Positions 25,485 to 37,530 of a stretch of DNA of 64,000 nt are shown one piece after another. The notes under the pieces were generated by a model. It was not told the origin of the DNA, made no database searches, and saw only the letters and a program-made list of their open reading frames with translations. The number at the start of each line of letters is the position of its first letter. Within the stretch, counting starts at the first letter, position 1. The DNA lies in contig NW_019775462.1 of assembly GCF_001039355.2 (NCBI RefSeq), positions 128,924 through 192,923 on the forward strand, given 5' to 3'. The position numbers and the translations under genes were made by a program. This DNA comes from Lingula anatina. Its lineage: Eukaryota; Brachiopoda; Lingulata; Lingulida; Lingulidae.

Positions 25485-26850
25485 GTTACTATGCATATAT
25501 ATACATGAATATATACACATACAGCTCTATCTATGTAGGCCACCAATATTACAGAAATCCAGGTAAACCCTAAGAAGTTTAGCCAACATTCCAATACAAA
25601 CTCTCCAAGGTTCTATCTTATAATATTCCCTATCATTGGGTATTGTAATACAATGAAGACTTCAGGTGGCTTCCTTTTGTCTAGAAGTCCAGATAGCTGG
25701 TCATCGGTATGGGCTTCTGGTCATCTATAGTGGTCAGTGAGGACTGTCTCTCAACCAGTAAACAAACAGTGCCATCATGACTAAACAAGCAAATCCCAGG
25801 TATTCTGCCAGATTAGAGAAGATGCCGGATTAAATGTGAAATCTTCTCAGGATTACAGGTTTGCCAGGGTTCGGATTTTTCCTTAAACCTCTGTTTGTCT
25901 TACAACAACAAAATGCCTCAAATTCATCCCCAAATCTCTCTCTGGAATCTGTAAGTAAAATCCCTCCTTTTTTTGACACACAGTTTATATCATATGGTAA
26001 GCTTAGGGATATCTCTCCTACGTGGTAAGAATGCACCGATGATCACCTGTCTGCACTTACAAGTTTCTCTCATCATTCATCTGCATACATAAGTGACCTG
26101 TAGGTATGTGGATCAAATGTCTCCATAAATATATTACTTGTTTTAGGGCCAGTTGCTGCAGTCGTCAGGATTTATATATGCAGTTTATATCGTCTAGCTG
26201 CAGGTGAACTGTACATGTCATACAAATTTGCTCCTCTTTCATCATTTCCTCTCAATAGATCCACTCTACTGTGAACACTACTAGTTACCTACACAAGTCT
26301 CAATTTACTGCTCATCATTGAAAATTCCCTATATACAAGCCTCTATTTACTGTTCACTACTGAAAAAGCCAATGGCAAATTCCGCAAAAATGCAACACAA
26401 AGTAAATCTCAATTCAAGTCAGTAGAAGTTTCCTATGTCCAGCCAAAGACTTAATGTACCGTGCCAGGAACACTCCTTCACCATCAGATTTCAAGAGTCA
26501 CTGAATCCTCTGTATCCACCGGGGTTTTTATCCCCACTTCAATGACCAGCGCGATGAGTCTGTAGTCTCCACTTACTGTTCATTCATGAGTTAAGAGTTC
26601 CCAATCAGAATGGGTTGCGACCTGTATCAACTGTAGCTTTTTCTCCTGATTTCCTCTCATAACAACCTGTTTGCATCATAAGGCATATTAGCCTTCTACA
26701 AGAATGTAGCCCCAGCGGCCTCCAGCTTCCTGTTCAATAAATCTGTGTCACCGATCCAAACCTCTTGTGTCACAGTGATGTCACAACAGACAGGTCAATG
26801 TTCCGTGTCACCTCAATGTCAAACACTACCGTAGCTATCCTAAGTGTCAA

Positions 26851-27051
26851 ATGTCACAGACCCAAGCTGTATTATTCCTTTTCCTAACCCTAGCAGTCAT
26901 CACCCTGTGTGTAAAATGCTCAGGTATGGCAAGTTCACCTGTCTACAGATCAGCATGGCCTGCCAATATAAACAGGGCTTTACAGGGCGCATTCCAGAGG
27001 CTTGCAGTGAATAGTGTGCATTACCTGAATACACAAGGCCATAGTCACTGA
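26851..27051 (+). CDS. small open frame with signal-peptide-like N-terminus, unproven
   Basis: A 66-codon frame on the plus strand starts MSQTQAVLFLFLTLAVITL: a short polar start, then about 15 hydrophobic residues, then VKCSG, which would be an acceptable signal peptidase site. The rest (about 40 residues) has no cysteine pattern or known domain. No promoter, splice or polyadenylation context is evident. It lies inside the big intron of the minus-strand gene. The surrounding 26.76-26.87 kb is rich in GTGTCAC words, so low complexity may have generated the frame. Confidence 0.15.
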   Translation: MSQTQAVLFLFLTLAVITLCVKCSGMASSPVYRSAWPANINRALQGAFQRLAVNSVHYLNTQGHSH

Positions 27052-27401
27052 CTCTGTTGACTTAAAGGCATGAATGAATAGCACATTTACAAGTCCTTAA
27101 CTCTGGTAACACACACAGTGTTCAAAACTATCTCAGTTGACCAAGGCTCTTTCAAATCGGAAGCTGCTCAATCAAAACGAGATGTAAACAAGAATTTTGA
27201 GAAGGACCTTCCCCTCTTCCTGCGATAAAATTAAAAACAAACTTTGTAATCCTCTCCTGATATCAAGTTTTCTTCGATATCAAAAGGACCAATGATGCAC
27301 ATCCTTGGTACCAGTACCAATGGTGTAACCGTATTTTTTTTCAATAAATCCTCAACTCAGCTGGAGACTTCAGCTATTCAGCTGTACTCCCACCAGGTTC
27401 A

Positions 27402-27443
27402 ACTTGGATCCGATCATAGTTTACTTGGATCCGATCATAGTTT
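27402..27443. repeat. 21-bp perfect tandem duplication
   Basis: Two adjacent identical 21-bp units with core GGATCCGATCATAG. Confidence 0.95.
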
Positions 27444-28359
27444 AAACCACTGCTGCTGAACTAACATCGTTAATTTCCAGAATCTACATCCAATGTCTGT
27501 GATGAGCTTAAAGTGGAGAGTGCTCAGAGAAGAGTTGTCTTAAGGCAAGAGGATCCAACTTTTATGTAAAGGCACCTTTAAGTCCTTTTTATACTATAAT
27601 CTGCTCGACTTGTCTGATAACCATATATATTCAAAATTATTACAGTTTAAGCTGAAGGACATTTGAACAGGACTTAAATAACTAGGACTCCTACACCAGC
27701 AGACACAAGCCTTTTAGAAGCACAGTTCCGCTTCCTAACCACAACTTGAGCCCTGATCGCACACGGCCCTTGACATCAAAGCCACAAAACGATACAATGT
27801 CAACATTGGAAGTGACGGAAATAAGGCTAAAAAGAATGGAAATATTTATGTTCTGATTGTGCGACTTTCTATTCCCGCCCCAATTATATCAGTCAGCCTA
27901 TCCTGTCGACCACTTAGATTCCATTCTTAACTGAAAATAATTGGTTTCTAGTGAGAACCCTGTGCTTTCACTTGTTAACTAAACTGAAAGATTACCCTCA
28001 AAGGCCACAAGTGTATACATTATCTGCATTATCGGCATTTCAAATAGTCCTTAGGAATTTCTACTACTACATACATTTCAAGTTTAAAGATAAAGCTTAT
28101 CCAAAATAATATTCACATTAAAATACATCACCTTTTATGATCATCAACAATTTATCTTAACAGATTCTGGGAAATTTTCTACACAAAATTTACTGACAGC
28201 TTATCTTTCTCTAGATTCAATAAATTATAGTGAGCTTGACAGTTATTAAGCCATCCTCAAATCCTTTTCCCCTTCCCAAACAATTAGCTTTTACAAAAAG
28301 CGCTTGGGTCCCAACATTTGAAAGCAGATGGACTTGACCCCCTGTACACCCATCCCTTA

Positions 28360-28660
28360 GATTGCATTCACAACGAGTTGAGCCATGGCTTTACAAATCC
28401 TGGAACTAAATATGGCGGACGTACATGAAAGAAAAACCACCTAATCTTTTAATAGTCTCTCTGCCTCTCACACGCCTCCCCATGGGTCGTCCCTGCGGGG
28501 GTACAGTCATTAAATTTGGCTCCATTGGGACGACACATGGGGAGGTGTGTGAGAGGCGGAGAGACTATTGAAAGATTAGGCGGTTTTTCTTTCATGTACG
28601 TCCACCATATTTAGTTCCAGGATTTGTAAAGCCATGGCTCAACTCGTTGTGAATGCGATC
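28360..28660. mobile_element. 301-bp fold-back MITE
   Basis: Near-perfect inverted repeat: arms of about 134 bp (28360-28493 and 28527-28660) with only a handful of mismatches, around a 33-bp loop. It is flanked by TTA at 28357-28359 and 28661-28663. The arms begin GATTGCATTCACA and, from the other side, GATCGCATTCACA. It has no coding capacity. The TTA duplication and the terminal CATTC fit a PIF/Harbinger-type MITE. Confidence 0.92.
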
Positions 28661-28823
28661 TTATACTCTCTTTATAAGCATTCAACACAATGACACTCCA
28701 GTACAGGGTAATGCAATCAAGCATCTTCACCCACAATTTTTGCCTTCTTTCTTTTTCTTTGAAAAAAAAAGGCAAACGGATGATGATAGCCCTTTGTGTT
28801 TTATTGTTTCTTAACACAAAGAG

Positions 28824-28993
28824 CAGGTCTGTAGCCAGGGGTAGATTTGGGGACCCAAGGAACCACCCTTTTTTAAACAGAAAAAACTCCACTTTGGGTA
28901 AAATTTGATCTCGGTACATAGAGGTTTCATGGTAAATAGTCCACATTTTCAGAAAAAGAACCCCCTCTTTGACAATTGCTGGCTGGGGGCCTG
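28824..28993. mobile_element. short terminal-inverted-repeat element (AGCCAG family), long copy
   Basis: The left end CAGGTCTGTAGCCAG and the right end (read in reverse) CAGGCCCCCAGCCAGCAA form imperfect inverted repeats. A right-hand segment of about 40 bases (AGAAAAAGAACCCCC onwards) recurs inverted at 34070-34142. The 111-residue minus-strand open frame over it is a repeat artefact. Confidence 0.6.
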
Positions 28994-29216
28994 GAGAGTG
29001 CTACGGTACTGGATTTTAATCAGCAGTCTCTGTGGCTCTGATCATGATACACTGGATCTCATATTACCTTCCTTGTGGCATTTTATGTCATTGTTAGTGC
29101 CATTTCCAGAAAACAGGTCAGAGACTGATTGGATTAAAACTCATAAAATTTAATATGAAAATATTTGTTTTCCTTGTACCAGTTGTTGGGCCCCTGTTTG
29201 TCCTATTGACTCCTTA

Positions 29217-29472
29217 GGCTTCATTCACATGCAATGTCTATTTTCTAAATTCTATTTTCTATTCGCGGTATGTCTTATGATCACGGACTGTGCCCTGAAT
29301 ATCCGCGGCGTAATTACTGGCAGCGCGAGCCAGTTACTATAAGTTACTTTAAGTAACTGGCTCGCGCTGCCAGTAATTACGCCGCTGGATATTCAGGGCA
29401 CAGACCATAATCATAAGATACTGCGAATAGAAAATAGAATTTAGAAAATAGACATTGCATGTGAATGAAGCC
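29217..29472. mobile_element. 256-bp fold-back MITE
   Basis: An almost completely palindromic element: the ends read GGCTTCATTCACATGCAATG in both directions. The centre is a GC-rich palindrome (GGCAGCGCGAGCCAGTTACT against its complement) about TAAGTTACTTTA. It is flanked by TTA at 29214-29216 and 29473-29475. It has no open frame. The arms are highly alike, so the insertion is young or the palindrome is recent. The TSD type is that of PIF/Harbinger. Confidence 0.93.
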
Positions 29473-30242
29473 TTACTCTTTGTTGACAGTTGTTCAGTTA
29501 TTCTTAATAGTGTTAAATAGTAAATCTAGTGTTAAAATATCTTTTATACAGTTATTACAATGTCATAGCCATAAACATATATAATTAGGCCATAGCCTAC
29601 TGTCAAAATAGCACTTATACATTGAGTGGAAAACAGAAAAAAATGGTGATTGTACAAATATGTTGGAGACAAGAGGAAGCATGTTCATCTGATTGCATTC
29701 AGCCAATGTCCTCATGGAGTCAGATTGATCTACATAGAAAATTAGTTTCAATGGGAATGAACCCTATGATATCTTTCTTAAAGCATTAAAAATGAGCTTC
29801 ATTTACACAATAGAAATGAATCAACACCACAGACCAAGAGCTCCAGTTACGGGAACACATCCATATCCGCTCTAAAACCTTAGTGTAAATACTCCCCTAG
29901 AATCTGTACCAACTCATGGCAAATATGCTCTGGTCAACAAGTGGGCCATATAATTTGGACTGACCAGGGGCCTGGTCAGTGGAAATAAATTAGCAAGCCA
30001 GTCCTTTGATGTCCACATCACTTTTCTCTGACATTCCTTTTGATGTTAACATCTGTTAGTTTAATTTGTAAGATGAGGAAGAGTGGACAAGAAATAAGAA
30101 GAGGCAGCAAAGGGGGGGGGGATAGAGAGCTGCCTCCTTAATAATTTTACTTTTGTTGTGGATCAATTTGTTGAATTTTTCAAGGAAGACTTGTAGGAGA
30201 ACAAGGAGTGATTGGAATGACATCATATATCAATACTATCAT

Positions 30243-30430
30243 GCACACACACACACACACACACACACTCATTCATGGATGTATTTGTTGGTAAATAGCT
30301 ACAAACTCAATGTTAAATTTTTCAAACTTTTCAACATGAACTTCAGAGTATTGCATGCAAACAAACAAATAAATGCTGATTCACACACACACACACGCAC
30401 GCACACACACACACACACACACAAACACAC
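30243..30430. repeat. two CA microsatellites
   Basis: CA runs at 30243-30268 and 30382-30430 (the second interrupted by CG and AA) flank about 110 bp of unique sequence. The Thr-His repeat frame across them is an artefact. Confidence 0.95.
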
Positions 30431-33400
30431 ATTCTGCCCTCACATACTGTTCCATGTTAATCATGTATTCCTTAGTCATTTGTCATTTTGAAAGGAAACA
30501 GAAAATGCCCAGGAACCAGACATGATGGCATACAAATGTCTGTCCATAATAGCAAGGAATTGCTGTGCACTTGAAAGCCATCATCAAAGCATTGGTAGAG
30601 AAGTGAGTAGCATCTTCAAAGTATCCTCTAACAGCATGAATATGGACGGCATTTCTCCGCACTTGAGATTCCTTATAGCTATTTAACAGTGCCCTGTTAA
30701 AGCATATTTTGATTCTTAACTGCCTTTCCTTTTTTTGTTTTTTGTTTTTGTTTATTAAACAGAAAGTTCATTGTATACAATTTCAGAGTATCTAAAAACT
30801 GATACGCACTTGACCTAAAAATTATGAAAGCTTGAGAGATTCTGGGCATTATCCATGGCATAATTCACTCTGATACTTTGAAACATACCATCGGGCCCAT
30901 CTGGGGCAGTCAAGTTTACTCAGATGTCTTCTACAAATCTACTGTTCTACTCCAACACAGGGATACCAGACATGCCTGACATTAAGATGACATTAAATAT
31001 CTATAAACATGCATTTAACATGCACTTTAAGATGTAGCACAAGGAGGGGACACATGAAACAAATTCATTCGCAATAAAATTCATCAAAATTGGATTTATC
31101 ATGCAATACATTAGTGTGCCAACTGTAAGTATGGAACACAACACTTTTCCATGTCATTGAACTTTAGTGATCTCAAAAATTCCTCACCAGGAAAGACACA
31201 TTTCCCAAAGACACATTTGAGCAAATATTGAAACTTCTGCTAACTTTCACTTTTGGTGGTTACTGTAACTGGTTACTGTATCAGAACCTGGTGATGTCCC
31301 TGCTCCTAACTGCAAATTGCTTTATCTACCATGATCATTCTTCTGACTATCAGTCTGATACTATGACATGTTCACAGTAAAACTCACCTTGCTCTTACTC
31401 TATATATCTTTTCAGCATCTGGCTTAGAGTTCAAATACTGCAGGAATATTCTGTCCTCTCTGAAATACCACATGCCTTTGGACATTGTTCCAAACTATGC
31501 CCAAGTCCACAGAATCCAAACTTCTGAAAGCCCTTTCAAACCATCACCATAACTACAGCAATGATATCAGATTGTATGGACACAGAGCCAGATACAGAGG
31601 AGGCTTACACCACCAGATCAGGCACACTTGGGGCAGTGCTGTGGTTTATCTACAGTGAGTGTCAAAAACTCCACTGCAGTCTGAAACTCTGACCTGTTTC
31701 ATGTCCAGTTAACTGATCACACATTGCAAAGTGCCAATTAAAAGATTAAATGAGCCAAGTCCTTCCTGCTGAGTTAATCCCCAAAGGTAATGAAATAATC
31801 TTTTAGTCACCAGTGGTCAGTTGATCATTGATCACCAGCCTGATGGCTGGAGTATCAAGTGACCCAGTGGTTTCATTTTTGGCATGTCCTTGAAATAATT
31901 TCTAGACAAGAGTAAACAGTATAGGATAATCTGGACAAGCACAGGACAATTTAAACAAATCAAATAAATACAATACCAATGTTGTTTCTTTTTTCTTGGC
32001 CACAAATCACGCAGTATAAACTTTAGGATAATCCATCAAGTGGACAAAGGTCACCCGCTGGTCAGAAAATCTCTGGCCGGCAATAGTGTAATACCACAAG
32101 GGGCTTAAACACCTGACAAGGTATTGGTGGGGGGTTGTCCCCAGAGCCCAAAAGTCAACAAAATATTTGCTGACTCCCCATACACCCCTTTGTCACCCAC
32201 TTCCCTTAGTGGTCTAATGTGCGACAGTATGGCAGAGTAAAGGAGTGAAAGGGGACTTGGTGTATGTCTCCCCTCCCCCCATTTGTCTGAAGTCACCAGA
32301 AAATTACAGGCTTAATTCATTAACAGCTCTGTTTAACATGTTAACGAGTTTACTTTGAAGTGTTGCGTTTAAACAAAGCATGGTATGGAAATTACTTAAG
32401 ATTTTCAAACTGCATCACTCAGCTTTTCAAATTATAATTATACATCATTATAAATGATTATCATAATAAGATTAATGTGATTCGCAAAACAAAAATAAAA
32501 TATTCAACATTTGTAAAATGGTGAATATATCTTTTGCATCCTTAAAACCAATCACACACACATTCAAAAGGATAATAAATATGGGAATAATTTAATTTTC
32601 ATTATAACATGCTTAAGAAATCATTTTAAATCACCTTCCATATTCCAGCAGGGTTACATAAGCCAGAGAGACGAGAGAGCCTGGGATCTCACTCTCCACT
32701 TCCATCTGATTGTACATACAATGAGCCCCATTCCTTGCCTCTAGCCATAACACAAGCCTGGGAAAATGTCCACTTCAATGGGAAATCCTACCCCTGTGAT
32801 CATTTAATCTTGTAATTATGTTTAAATTCACTGAATAATTTTATAGAAATTTAATGTGCAGTCTTTTAAATTATCCCTTTGCCCTCAGGGTTGAGATACG
32901 GTCTGGCACCAATACCTCCAGGGCCAGTGAACTGCCCCAACAGCAGTGTTAATTTGCTGTTAAACTGCTCAAATTATAAACAATTTCAAATCACCCGGTG
33001 ACCGAAGAACCCTATTCAAACAATGGAATTTTGTGAAGGGCAATATATAGTGATGAAAAAATAACAGCCAGCACAAAACAATAATAATTTTTCAATTTTC
33101 CAGGCAAAAATGATACGAAAACAATGGGCAATCACAATTGCTGTTTTTTTTTTTAAGTTTAAACAAAATTCTGACTTGAATATTCTATAAAATACTGTCT
33201 TAATCTTTCCTAGTAAAATAATGCCAAAAATGAATCAACATCTCTTTGCTGCTGAAACCCAATACATAAAAAGGCTGTGTCTTGACGACTTTAAAATAAA
33301 AACATAGCAACTATATTTCTTCTAAAATATGTGATAAATCACAGTGCAACCATACCCAAGGCATTTTCCCTTCACCTTGATTGATAACATGACATATTTC

Positions 33401-34008
33401 TTGCTAGTAGAAACTTCAAAGGTAACCGCATCTCAAAGGAGGACAATACCTCAGATCAAACCGGGCATCTTCATTGTAGAACACACTGACCCTTATTAAC
33501 ATTATAGGAAAACCCGATCTTTCCAGCATTCACATAAAAGTATTTCATTTCAAACTCTATACATGCAATGCAACATATACCATTTGATTTCTTTAAACTT
33601 CAAACTGATGGTTTTACAGTTTTTGAACCATACACTTCTTTACAATTCACAGAAGTGCTTTCTATCAAAGGTACAATTTCCTTTCCAACAATGAAAAATG
33701 CAACAAATGCAGTTCTATAACGATGGCTGATTACTGCATCGATACCCAAATTCTATTCCCATTTGCACTTTCTTCAATTTCCTGACCAAGCATGGTTCCT
33801 GATTATTCAGAGGGACATCCATTGTATTTTATTTCTCACAAGGGAAGGCTGTGTTCACACACACACACACACATACAAAAAACTCAGAAAGTTCCTGCTG
33901 TTCCACTTCTTGCAATTGAGCCATCTTTGAACAGGAGAACCCTTACAAGTATCACATTCATGCATTCCCCCTCACAGGATGGCTTAAATTTGTGCTTTGC
34001 TGACATCG

Positions 34009-34072
34009 GTAAGACTACAGTCAGGTAAGACTACAGTCAGGTAAGACTACAGTCAGGTAAGACTACAGCCAG
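34009..34072. repeat. 16-bp tandem repeat, four units
   Basis: Four units of GTAAGACTACAGTCAG (the last with one change) directly abut the small AGCCAG-family element that follows. Confidence 0.96.
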
Positions 34073-34142
34073 GCCCGTAGCCAGCAATTTCAAAAGGGGG
34101 GTTCTTTTTCTGAAAAAGTGGACCCCCCCCCCCACAGGCCTG
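34070..34142. mobile_element. short AGCCAG-family element, compact copy
   Basis: Begins CAGGCCCGTAGCCAGCAA and ends CACAGGCCTG, so its tips are inverted repeats. The internal GGTTCTTTTTCTGAAAAAG matches the complement of the element at 28824-28993. A C-run marks the interior. Confidence 0.6.
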
Positions 34143-36418
34143 ACAGTTAATGTTCAATGGTGGAAGAAAAGGAACAGTCCAGAACGACTCCATCTTGCCC
34201 ATGTGAATGCATCCCAAAAAGGAAGCCTTGGATCAATTGGCATTACAACAATCCAAATTATCAGTTGCCAAGGCAACAAAATGAGCATTTATTATCATTT
34301 TTCGGGGCATATGGCCATTACATTTGCATACAATAATTTTTCTGTCATTCTATCACTGCTCACAATATCACAACAGCTATGAATTTCAACCACTTTTATT
34401 GAATTATGAAACAGGTCGGGTGGGATGCTGGTTTCTATGGCAACAAGCAATTACCTCGTATAATTGATCTGTTAAAGGACAAAGAGGCATAAAAATAATG
34501 AGTGAACATATCTAAGGTATACTAATGCATGCATGTATACATTTCAGTTGGTTTCTTTAGACAAGATACTAAAGCCACAAATTGATTATTACAGTATTTA
34601 CGTAATTTATTCATTTATGTAACGTAAAAATTTATGTAATGTAAAAATGCTCCATCCTGTTCTGACAACTGTTCCTTCTCATAAGTCTCTCAACCTTTCA
34701 TCCTCTTGAAGTTAACTAGGTGCATTTTTAAATGCTACAACCCTAAAAGAAAATACATGGCAAAATGACCTTATGTAAGTTATATGTACAGACCAAGCTA
34801 TAATACAGAACAAAGGAAGTCAATATCAAAACAATGACACCAAATATGTATAAACCATAGCGCACAAATGAAAACAACACCCCAATACTGACAAGAAATC
34901 TGTCAAGGCCAGATTTTATGCACAAAGACAGACAACGCTATCAAAACAATGACAAAATATCTGTCAAAAACATTACCACTGGATCCAGGTGATATTTGGA
35001 TGGTGGTATCAAATCTATCATTGTGGTATGTGAAGATTTCCAGCAGCTGTCACAACACTACCAGGTGTCACATCAATGACACGCCCCTCTCAGCTGTCTC
35101 AGTGATAAAATATATACAAGTCACAACAGTCCAACTTTGTTTAAATCTTCTTGAAATCAAAACAATATTTTTCTTGGATATAATCAATTATAAATAAACG
35201 TTTAATCCATAGCAAGGATCCACTGTCTTCCTCACTGAACTCGGGGTATTCCCTGAACTAATTTAACAAAGGTCCAGTTTTGGGGCTAGGGCACTCTAAA
35301 TGAGCTTCTGAGCAACCCAATACATTACAATGAAGGTGTAGAATATTAAGTTCCTTACAATATCAAGGTATCTTATAAAATCATAACACTTAGCTAGATC
35401 CCTTCTGATAATGTCGGATAAAAATGACATCATTACCTTTTAGCATATAGACAGTCCAAATACAAAATAAACAAATATGTAAAAAAAATTCATTTCCTAT
35501 CTATGTTTGGTGTTTCTCCCTCACACATACAAATTATTCCTCATTTCATGTGTACATATAATGGACCATTTGTGGTTTCATCTTAAACCACTCATAATAC
35601 AAAAATGGCCAATTTTCTTTCTACATCTTCACCACCCTGTGTAAAAGTGGCCATGGTCCATCTCCAAAGGTCGCCAGTAATGGCCAAATGCTCTATGGTC
35701 AGTTTACTGTTGCCAGCAAGAGATGCCATGCAACAGCTGCTCAACCTGATGAAATTTAAGGGCTGAACTTGCAGAGTTTGCAAAAAAGTTGGGCAGGGCC
35801 AACTTTTGAAAAAATCTTGGTTTTTGTGTATTAGCCTTTTTTCCCCAATTTTTAACATGAGTGTGTGTGTGTGCAAAACTCATTTCGACAAAATCAAGGG
35901 ATTTTTTTTCCTTTAAAATCCACTTTGACTGAATCAATGGGAAATCCATGTGCATTCTCAAATATTTCTTTCATATTCTAAATGCAAATGTAAAGAATTT
36001 CAGAGCTTGGTAATTTTTTTTTCAAGATTAGAAGATACTTCAATATGAAGGCTAACAGTAGGCGTTCTCAAGCAAACGTGATGAATTAAAAACTAAACAG
36101 CTGCATGTATTGATTTCTCTTGGTATTTCAAGAGTTGATTTTTACCTGATCATATAAAAACATTACTTGGTAAGTATTCTGATATTACAAGGTAGGCAAT
36201 TTCCAACCTCTCACTCCAAATCCCTCTGGTATTATACAACACAAAGCAGGGTGTAGCTGGAGAAAAAATGAGCTATTTGACACCAGGTTTAGGATATCTA
36301 GCAGTTCTTTCTTCAATTCTTTCAGGAGAAAAGCAATAGAGCAAACAGAAAAGAGAGGTTTTATTATCAATTACAAACAGACAAGAATGCATCAGTTTTT
36401 CCAGCGTAATCACCTCAC

Positions 36419-36479
36419 CTGGTATTTGTGAATAGGGCGAGATCGAGATCGCATAACAGCACAGCTGGCAAGGAGACAT
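36419..36479 (-). CDS. candidate alternative first coding exon of the DLC-like gene (20-residue leader)
   Basis: Minus-strand ATG at 36479 followed by 20 codons (starting MSPCQLCCYA) plus one G at a CAG/GTGAGG donor, in the phase required by the SAM exon at 6302-6373. A local cluster of CpGs (GCGAGATCGAGATCGC on the plus strand) lies inside it. The leader has three closely spaced cysteines. The same caution applies as for the other in-phase starts: about one in four donors would pass by chance. Confidence 0.2.
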
Positions 36480-36702
36480 TACAGAAAACTTGAGGACCCA
36501 TCAACCAGGCCCATTAACAACCTGTAACCTTTTTCTAAAACACTCCACCCAAATCTTTTATTTCCCTACACAATGCTGAGCTGAAACCTTGACTTCACAG
36601 CTAATGAACATTGAGATTAAGTTGTAAAAACAGTAGGTGACATTTCTGATGAGAAAAAAAAATTTCTATCTCCATGTGTGTCTGAACATATGTGTTTGGG
36701 CA

Positions 36703-36737
36703 AGGGGGGGGGGAGGAGAAAGGTGGGGGGGGGGGGC
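36703..36737. repeat. G-rich tract
   Basis: G9 and G13 runs separated by AGGAGAAAGGT. Confidence 0.9.
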
Positions 36738-37530
36738 TGTATTCATTCCTCAAGCTGATATTATTGTACTACACTCCAAGCTGGCTACTTACAGGATATC
36801 TGAAGTTCTTTTTCAGTAAAAGCACTCCTAACTGGTAATCATGGTCATAAAAAACAAGAAGCCTATGAACAGCTTTTTTTTTCCCAAAACAAGCAAAATC
36901 TACAGATACTTCAGGGAAAGAAGATGGATTCTTGTTAAAGCACAACAAACAAGCCCTGCTTAGTACACTTATTTTCTTGTAAATATTGAATAAATGTCAG
37001 GTAAACAACTGCATAAACAGGTGGTCATGAAATAAATATAAATAAGCAACCTACCCACATAAACAGTGAGGGTCATGCAATCAAGTATACATCCCATTGA
37101 GCACATCAAAATATTTGATAAAATTCCAATATAAACATAAGGCATTATGAACCATCAAGGATGAACTTTACTTGCACCTGGATCAAGGCACGGTTACTGT
37201 AGTTCTGATGCCAATATTTAAAAAAATTCTTTCAATATCATTTTTAGCTGAAAAAAAAGTTTCCTCCGTGAGGCACAGTAACCAATGCGAATTTTCTAAA
37301 ATAAATTCTTTTGGATATACACCACGGTGTAGGGTACAAAAAATGATGATTCCATGCTCCCTTTTATAAATATTTTCACAAGTAAGAAACAAAACACATT
37401 TAAAATGACTTTGCTGCAGCAATATGTTTGATTTTATATTTACTCCCACACATTCATAACCTTAAATATAAACAGGCAAACAATATTTAATTTAAACTCG
37501 TCTCCTACTCTTCATCATTAATTCACTTAC

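Noticed and set aside
28611-28946. 111-residue minus-strand open frame
   Set aside because: Runs through the end of one fold-back MITE and into another repeat; no protein homology expected.
30243-30430. Regularly spaced repeats as a possible CRISPR-like array
   Set aside because: They are simple CA microsatellites in a eukaryotic sequence.
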